Source: Mesostigma viride
Lineage: Eukaryota; Streptophyta; Mesostigmatophyceae; Mesostigmatales; Mesostigmataceae
Assembly (NCBI GenBank): GCA_009746045.1
Contig: RPFO01000240.1
Location: 814,042-878,041, forward strand
Length of the DNA: 64,000 bases
Direction: 5' to 3'
Position numbers and translations under genes: made by a program. Below the pieces are notes generated by a model that saw only the letters and a program-made list of their open reading frames with translations, was not told where the DNA came from and ran no database searches. Of the stretch, positions 42,301-51,300 are shown one piece after another. The first letter of the stretch is position 1, and each line of letters opens with the position of its first letter.

Positions 42301-45300
42301 CCCGGCCACACCTTGCGAGGTGTGCCCACGCGGGTAACCTGCCGGGGGGCTGCACTCATCCTCACCCGGGTGCTCATACCCATGTGGGTAGTGGGCGCGG
42401 CTTGCATAATGATGGGCGGCGGTGGCCGCTGGGTGCTGCGCTCGTGGGTCACCCGGAGCCAGGCGGTCGTATGCTGAGTTGGGGAGGGGAATCGCCTCCC
42501 CTGCGACCCCGAAGGAAGACCGACCGGTCCGTGCGGTGCCCTGGCCCTGCCCAGCCATATTTGGCGAGGCATGGCCGAAGGGGCTAGCCCCAAGGGGTCC
42601 AGGCGCATGATAGGACGCCCGATGCGCAGCTCGGCGAGACCGCGATCGGCTATCATACAAGGGTGGCGCCGGGGCGCTGCTGGGCCAAGTGGCCAATGTA
42701 GGTTGCGGCAGCACCGTAGGCAGGGCCCCACTCCTACCGTAGTGCAGGGTAACATTATTCCCCTGCGCCCCCGCGCCGGCTCCTACACCAAGGGCCGGAC
42801 CCGCCGACAATCCCGCGATGGATGTTCCACTTGGTGGTCCATTAAGGGGATTCACTACAGGGCTACCAGGTGGTGCACCGGCAGCCGCCGAGGAATTCCC
42901 TCCCAAACGTGGGGTTTGTGCTGGGGATGACCCCCTAGAGCCACGCTCACTACTCGGGCGTGAGTGATTTTGGGTAGCTCTCTCTGCCGCCTCGAGTGCT
43001 GCCACGAGGGAAGGGGCAGGAGAGAAGCGATGGGCCTCTCGTCGCCCTCGCTCAACACCGTCAGCCATCGCGTGGTGGCTGGTAAAGTGTGAACAATGTG
43101 CCTCTAGTCACCTTGGCGGGATGACAAATTAAGCACAAAAATACGTCAATTAAAGGACGTGAGATATTACTGCAGCTTGCCGGAGCTGACAGTATGTATC
43201 CCAGATATAGGGTATGGGGCAATGGCCAAGACGCCAACTAATGCGTGAAATTGCAACCCACAAAGCGTTTCCGTTTAAAGCACGCAATATAAGGAGATTC
43301 GTTTCCGGACGAATCCCTTAGGTCAACCGGACAAGGCCAGGTTGGGGCATGCAGGAACCGCAATATGGGTAACGGGTATGGGCAGTTAGGATTGTGGGGA
43401 TCCGACCCCCACAATGAATTACTGCAAGCGGAATTAGTAAGGGTTCCGGCCCTTATATAATTCCGTTGCTGATCCGGATCAGATTACAGAAAAACGGGAC
43501 GGGATAGAGGCCACTAGGAAAGTTTCCTCCGAGTCCAGTTTAACACGTATGGCTATTTAAAATAGCGCCTTAAGGATTGAGAACGAATGCGAAAGACCTT
43601 TGATTTCCTATGCGTCACAGCGCACGATGGTGGCTTAAGAATACTCGTCACACAATACGAATAAGCTCAAACCCGGAAAACCGGTTTCGTATATTACAAT
43701 GTTACCACACAGATTAAAACACTCAATGCGGGAAGACTTACACCCAGTAGGCGAGGGATTCACACTCGAGCCCACAGGAGATTTACACTCCAGATTAAGC
43801 GATGGTAAATAATCTGTAGAGCAACGTGGTAAATTACGATACAAGGTCCGGATTGCTGGCATAGCTCGTGCCTTCCTATTTTGTCCCTTCGTCCCCGTTG
43901 GTGGCTGCGCCTGGCGCTGCCAACCAGGCATGACGTGAGGTCCGCGGGGACGGGCTTCTCGAACCGTCTGGAACACATTAAAGACCAGTACGGCTAGAGG
44001 CCTCTCCTGAAAAATATCCAAATGTCCGTAGGTACCATCATAACGCATGTGCAGTGCCACTTGGCTGTCCGGTAACTCCCGTTCAGGCGCTAGGTCTGCC
44101 TACGGCGCAAAGGCCAAGTTCGTCAGCAAAACTTCTACACTTACTTCCACACGGATTGCCTCGGCTGCCAACTATACTATGGCCTCGGCACTGGCGCCGG
44201 ATTACGGTCGGCGCCGATCGACCGGGATGGATAATTTATTACCACAAATGGCATGTTGCATCCGTGCAACATAAGAGTTCCTGCTGGTGGACGGGATAGT
44301 TACGCTCCGCAGGGAGCATTGTCCTAGAGATATACTCAATTGGCTGTAAGCCCTGACCCTGATCCTGGAGAAGGACACCACCTATAGCTACCTTACTAGC
44401 ATCTGTAGCCACAACAAAGGGTTTAGTAGTATCCGGTAGGATGAGTACAGGAGGGGAAAGGAGTAGGGATTTTAGGCACTGAAAAGCCGACTGACATTCA
44501 CTACTCCAAACAAAGGGGATATCCTTCTTTAATAAATGATTAATAGGGGCTGCTATAGTTGCGAAACGCGGGATAAAACGCCTATAGTAAGAAGCAATTC
44601 CTAGGAAACTACGTACACCTTTAACGTCGGTAGGAGTAGGCCATTCCTGAATTGACTTAGTTTTATCCGGGTCGGTAGCGACCCCGGCATCTGACAGAAC
44701 GTGCCCTAAAAATGGGACACTCCTACCCGAACGCACTTTAGCACGGCGCGCCCACAAAGAATTTTCAGCCGTTATTTCTAATACTTTCTTTAAATCACGT
44801 AGGTGCGTTTCAAAATCAGGAGAATAAATAAGAATATCATCTAAGTAAGCTTGAGCACAAGAACGGTCATGCTCAGATAAAGAAACAGAGGAGAAGGAAG
44901 GATCCTTTAAATCAGAGGACACCTGCGGAAGATGAGAATTTCCCATAACAGGTCTAAGCACTTCATTCATTAACATTTGAAAAGAGGCAGGCGAGTTACA
45001 GAGTCCCATAGCCGCTACTCTAAACTGGTAATGACCAAAAGGGGTAGCAAAGGCGGTTTTATGACAATCCTCTGGAGCTATCCGCAACTGCCAAAAACCA
45101 TCCGCACAATCCAGTACTGTGAAACAAGTGGAACCTTTAACCTTATTAAATATGTCATCAATACGAGGTAGAGGATATTTAGACTTCACAGTAATATCAT
45201 TCAACTTCCTATAATCAGTAACTAGGCGAAACTTGCCATTTGGCTTAGGAACTAATAGGACACCAGCTGAGTAGGGGGAGTTACTAGGCTCTATCAATCC

Positions 45301-48300
45301 TGCTTCTAATAGCGACACTAAAATCTGTTTTAGTTCCTTTAATTCAGTAGGGCCCATTCTATACATCGGAGAGTGCGTAGGAACTGCACCGTCCTTGATA
45401 ACTACACGGTGTAAAACAGAACGAGGAGGAGGATAAGAAGGAGTCTTTTCTTCAAAAACTTTTGAGGAATCTATCACAGCCATGTATCTTACTATTTCAT
45501 TTTCAGTAAATCCCACCCCTATTGTATCCACTGTGTTTATATCTATATCCACACTATTATTAGTGATAGGTATCTCCTGTACTTCTAACTGAAGGAACAT
45601 ACAAAATAATTATCCATATTCCTTTAGTTCAGAACGCAACTCATCATTGGACATTAATACTTCAGGTATAGGTCTTACAGGAGGATCAACAGGTGTAGGA
45701 GGAGTAATATCTACCAAGGATAAATTTTCCAATCTATAATGACGTTCCGGTACCCAGTAAGAGCTGTCTGGAAACCAAATGACCATGGTATCGTAATTAA
45801 TAGTAATCTTATTATCCTGGTGCCAATCTAATCCTAGTAATACATCAGCGGTAGTGATAGGGCCTATAGTGGCCGTCAGGTTGACAGTACGTCCTTGTAT
45901 GACCAGGGGAAGGGACACCGTACCCGGGGAATGACTGGTGCGACCATCAGCATAATGAACAGTAACGGGTTTGGTGTGAGGGGTAGGGACTAGTCCTAAA
46001 CGCCTAACTAGGGCTTCGCTCACAAAGGAGCTAGCCGCACCGCTATCTACCAACACAGAGACATTCAAGAGTTCATCAGCATGCAAGAAGGGGTCTACAA
46101 CAGTGTGAGGGACGGTTAAACCACCATTCAAGAACATAAGAGGACGCACACGTACTGGTAGGGAAGATTCAGCTCCTACAGAGGTTATAAAAACAGGCAG
46201 GCAAAAATTTTTATCTGGGGTACTATCTAAGGACCTGTCCAGGTTACCCCCGGCTGACAGGCCTACTGTTCCCCCTCCCCCCCAAATCCATGGGAACTAA
46301 CCCCGAAGAAGACCCTGGCGAAAAAGCCACTGCTGGAGGGTCACGAGGGAGCGAAGAGGGTGCGGGAGCCTGATTATCATAGGGGAACCCTGGGGGTCCT
46401 GTCTGCACAGCATTCAGCCTACTAGGGGTAGCTGAGGGAATGCGTCCTGAAGTAGGACGAATAGGAGCACGCTGAGGGGTACGAGGAGGGCGAGCGTCGG
46501 GATGAGGGGGAGCACCCGAAAGGAACTTGGGGCACTCACGTTTAAGATGACCTACTTCCTTACAATGATAGCATGTGATATGAGAGACATCAAGGGCTGA
46601 AAGGTCAGTAACACAGATATCTAATTCTTCTACATAGGAGTTCTCCTCCTCAGGGGTAAGGATAATATTATTAATACGGGAACGGGTAGGAAGAGAAGGG
46701 GTGGTGAAGAAATCGGCTACACGCAAGAGATGCTGGCGCACATGCTTGAGGGGCAGATCAGTAAAACGGTAGGCAGAGAACTGGCGCTTGACTTCACGTA
46801 ATAAGGGTCTACTGAGGCCTTGGAGGAAGCGAGCACGTACTTCTGCACCCGACAAATCCCTAATTCGTACCATCTGAGCATCAAACTCTTTCATATACTC
46901 CTTAAATGATTTAGTACCCTGCTGCAAGGTACCAAAGGCTAATCTATCTTGCCAATCTGAATCAGGAGGGACTAAATGGTTCTCTAAACGCTTAAACAAT
47001 TCTGCTACAGAGTTAGGGTAGGCATGAGAGGCCAAAGACTCACACTGAATGAGGTTAGCAAGCTCAGGAGTAATGCAGGTTGTAAGATAGTGAGGAACCA
47101 ATACAGCATCAGAGAGACGCCATCTATTATGATTCTGCCACGACTCTGTGTTCTGGGTAAGCAACATAATAAAGGTGAAAAACTGTTGAGGGGTAGACTT
47201 GACATCCAGCTTGGGAAGGTTAGCAAAGAGGGGAAGAGCAGGGGGCTTAGGGGGATTAGAGGAGTCAGTTTTTCCCATAGGGCCACTATCTTCCACTGCT
47301 ATATAAGCGGGATAGAAGGAAGGAAGAGGGAAAGTCTTGGGTAGGGGTCTAGAAGGGGCCACCGTTTCAGGCTGGTGCCCATAAGAAAAGGGGACAGTAT
47401 ATTGCTCACGAAGAGAGGAGTAGGCAAAATGATCATAATTTCTATCATCGAGGGGCATGGTGCTGAAATCACTATTAACTTCTAAGTCAGCCACACGGGT
47501 AGGGACCTGGGCTGCCTCATAGGCCGTCTCAGGGTAGGACCAGGAAGCAGGTGGGTAAAAGGGAACTGCACTAGGACGTCCAGAAGGGCCGACAGGGGCA
47601 GAGGCACGACCCGTGTTAAAAGCAGGCATGGAAGGCACAGGGTGGGAAGGAGGCCTAGCAACATTGTTAGTTAGTGAGGACCTGCTGGGGGGTTGAGCCA
47701 AGGTTGCAGGAGGGGCAGGGGCCTGGTTCAGGGTAAGGGAAGGGTCATCACTAAATCTGACCTGCATACGTTGACGTTGTTCATAGGTAGGAGGGGTAAG
47801 TGAGGAACGACGGCGACCACCAGCAACAGGAGAAGGAGGTGAGGTACGAAGATTACCTTGAGGAGTGAGATGGTGCACCGTTTCAAGTGAGTCTCGTCGG
47901 TTACCACGATTGTTGTTATGGTTGTTAGTATTATTATTATTATTCATAGTAGGAGTATTGGTAGGTATAGGCGACAGGTTACCACCCACTGGATCCATTT
48001 TTAATTAAGTAAATGATTAGCAATCTAACTGAAAACAACAAGGATAAAGGACAAGGCCTAAGTTAAGGCAAGGTAAGAAAAGAAAAAAGCTTTTAATGTC
48101 TTAAAAGAAGGAAACAATTTAAATCAATCCTTTTTGGCAACAGTAATGGATAGGGAACCGAACTCTAAGGTGAGAGGCGTGTCTAAGCTGGATGAGGATG
48201 CAGCCCGTTTAGGGGGAGACGAAGGAGGAGATGGAGGTGGTGTAACAAAAACAAGACTATCTACTGCAGGACGAGCATGAGGAGAAGGACGAGCATGGAG

Positions 48301-51300
48301 ACCCAAATCTGATTCACTATGCTTTAAGAGGTAGGTCTGAGCTTCTTCAAAGGACATAAACTTCTTATATTTGGAGACGTTATAAGCACGTGACTGAACG
48401 AACTTCCTAGCATCGGCCCACGATAAGAAAATGGATGCCCATTGAGGGGTAATAACAACGTAATACTTTGCTAAACTATTATTACTAGTCGAATGAGAAG
48501 GGGCAGGAAAAGAACGTCGCTGACTCATGATAACGCACCTGGTAGGTCTTGAGTAGTCAAAGAAGGAGAACGAGGGGTAGGCGACTTAGCTCTAGTGTCT
48601 GAAACCGAACCAGATTGACGGCGCATGTAGGGACGAGGTTTCCAGCGCCAGGTGGTCGTAAGTATCCGGTTTCAAGAAGTCTGCATCTGGCGATGGGTCG
48701 TCTAAATACAACGCAGGCAAGAATGCAGAAAAGTGTAATCTACGAGACGCTAGCCGTCTCCCTAACGCAGAACCAAAACCACCTATCTACAACAGTAGGC
48801 CACATGTCTCAAGAAAACAAAACGAGGAAAAGGAAAAGGAACTAGCTACGTGAGGAGTTCATCCGCTTTGAGCAGGTCTAACTTCTAGGCAGGGCGTGTC
48901 CCGAATCGGGCAGCACTACCCCCCCAGCTCGCAGGCGACCCGCCCATTACCTGTCAAGTAGGTGTCGTCTTCATTTTCCCGGACGCGGAAGGGTTGATTC
49001 AATGACGTATGTTGCAGGGGATCGTCGTCTGGTTCTCTACCTAAAATTCCTCCGAGTCCATTGTTACGCCGCGGGTATCTACCACTACCTCTACCTCTAG
49101 CTGGCCTGATGCTACCTAAACTAGTCAAGCCTCCTCTAGACAAACCTCTAGCGAAAGACGAACGAGACGATCCAGATCTCAATGCATTAACGTAAGTGTT
49201 GCTATAATACGCCATAAGCCATTTACACAACCCGTTTATTCCAGGAATAGAGGAAGGAAACACAATTACACTGCCGTGACCCAAGCCTATATGTGTCAAT
49301 TCATTTAACACACGCCGAGTGCACACACGAGGGGTAGAACGTGCATAAATGGTCACCAACGGTCCAACACGCTCGGGCCGACATGGCCCTCGCCTACAGA
49401 TGCACGCTGGTCCACTACATCTACAGATGCACGCTGGTCCACTACATTTTACCAAAGGATCAGGACCACTAGTAAAGTACGCGGCGCGGCGCCCCAAAGG
49501 CACCCAATGTACCACGGTACTGTTACGAGGACAATAGTGTCCCGGTAGGAGCTACACGTAAACCTAGGGATAACCGAGACAAAGGACCTAATTTACGTCC
49601 GTAACTACAACGAATTGTTACGCGACGTAACACTCGCACAACTGAAGAAATAATTCAACAGCTCGACTCGGAAGAATAGGGTCTGGGTTCACCCTAAACT
49701 GCGCCATCCACACTGAATACGACGAAAGGAAGTGCGATCTAACCCCATCCAAATCTTCAATGACATTTGTGCCAGCCATGAACAACTCGGGAGATACCGA
49801 GTGGTCCATGGCTACCAGAAAGTCGCCGAAGACATCCCAGTCGAACTGCGCATCCTTGAACCCTTTCTTCAAGAGCAGATTGACATCGATTTCCGTCAGC
49901 GGGGAGGTGTCCCAATCCTCACCTGTCTTCCCCTGCTCTAGGACCTGGTACATTTCCCACCTGCAGACAGATATGATGATGTCAAAATACTCGTGTGACA
50001 ATGGGTGCTGTCTCGTGTCCTTGCAGTACTGTTTGGTCGCACAAGACAGCTTGATCCAGACGAGCAGGCTTCGAGGAACATAAGCTGTAACATCCGCTGC
50101 GTCGGGTATCGTTGACCCGCACTCGGTAACAAGCAACTCAAAGGTGTCGAAAAGAGATGCAATGTCTTTCCCCTTCAACCTTTTGCCTCGAAGGCTCCGC
50201 CCCATCGCTATGAACAAAAGATCACGAAGTGTTGGATCACTCCAAGGGTTCATCTTCTCATCAGACCCGGATTCCATCCTCTCATGCCAGACACCGTCAT
50301 CGATCGCAACTTCGATCTCCTTCGACACAAAGGTGCTCAAGAACGACTTGCGTCATCGTTCAGATGTTTTTCGTAAGTCGTCAACCATGACTTCCAAGTT
50401 TCCAAGCCCCTCAACTGGATCGGCTGCACACAGGTCCACAAAACGAAAAAAAAGCATAATCGGAAAAAAAGTTTAGGGTCACTCTGCGAAGTGACCCTTC
50501 ATAAAAAAATATCAAACAAAACGAAGGACTAACTGACATGCACTAAGCGGCGAAAAAATTATTAGCTCACCCGCAATTTCTCCTCCCCACTCCCAACCTC
50601 GGCGTTCCCCTGAGACTCTGTCTCATCTCCCCCTTTCTTCCTCTGGATGCAGCAAGACAGAGGAAAGCATACTCGTTGAAAAAGTTTAGGGTCACTCTGC
50701 GAAATGACCCTCCATAAATTAATCACACATGCGAAGGAAACGGCAACTCAGAAATGAAGGACAAATGAACAAAGAACAAAGGCGAAAAACACAGGATTAC
50801 TTATCGCTCACCTCCGTTGTTGTCCCGCTCTTCTTGGGATCCTCTGACTTCTTTTCGTCTGCCCCCCGCTTCCTCTGAAATTAAAACAACAGGGAAAAGC
50901 ATACTTGTTGGTTCAGGTTAGGGTCACTCTGCGAAATGACCCATTCATGGTCAAACGAGCTTAGCAGAGATAAGGAATAACGAAACCCGTTAAAAATAAC
51001 ACGCACACTAATGGGGGTAAAAACTGTTTCTCACCTGAGACGGCTCCGTACCCTCCTTCTCCGAGACCCCCGCGGTCTTCCCATCCACCTCCGTCGACTT
51101 TTCTGCAGCCTGCGCCTTCCTGCGCTCCTCCTCAAGTTTGGCTTGGTATTTCAGGCGTGCCGCCACACCCGCCTCCATCATCCTCTTCCCCTCCTCCTGC
51201 ACCTTCCTCTTCGCCTTTGCCTCCTCGTCCTTCTTTTTCCTTTCCTCATTCGCCTTTCTCTCCTTTTCGTCCCGCTCCCACGACGCCCTCCTCTTCCTGC

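Larger units (their letters stand above)
35804..44271 (-). mobile_element. Second Ty3/gypsy chromovirus, nested in RNase H of the outer one
   Basis: LTRs 35804-36537 and 43539-44271 differ by one indel and about one substitution. The 5-bp duplication TAAGA lies at 35799-35803 and 44272-44276. Gene order on the minus strand is gag, protease, RT-RNase H, integrase, chromodomain, short ORF3, PPT, 3' LTR. Removing it restores the outer RT-RNase H frame exactly. The element-strand LTR ends are TG...AA, not TG...CA. Pol has at least two frameshifts despite the young LTRs. Confidence 0.95.
30316..49632 (-). mobile_element. Ty3/gypsy chromovirus with extra ORF0 and ORF3 (outer element, 19.3 kb including a nested copy)
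   Basis: LTRs 30316-30886 and 49062-49632 are both 571 bp with one difference seen (C/T near 30516 and 49266) and are flanked by CTCGC duplications. On the minus strand the order is 5' LTR, PBS, ORF0 (hybrid-binding domain), gag, protease, RT-RNase H, integrase-chromodomain, ORF3, PPT, 3' LTR. Without the 8.5-kb nested element it would be about 10.8 kb. It lies in a coding exon of the unknown gene. The near-identical LTRs imply a recent insertion. Pol is broken by one frameshift between RNase H and integrase. Confidence 0.95.
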
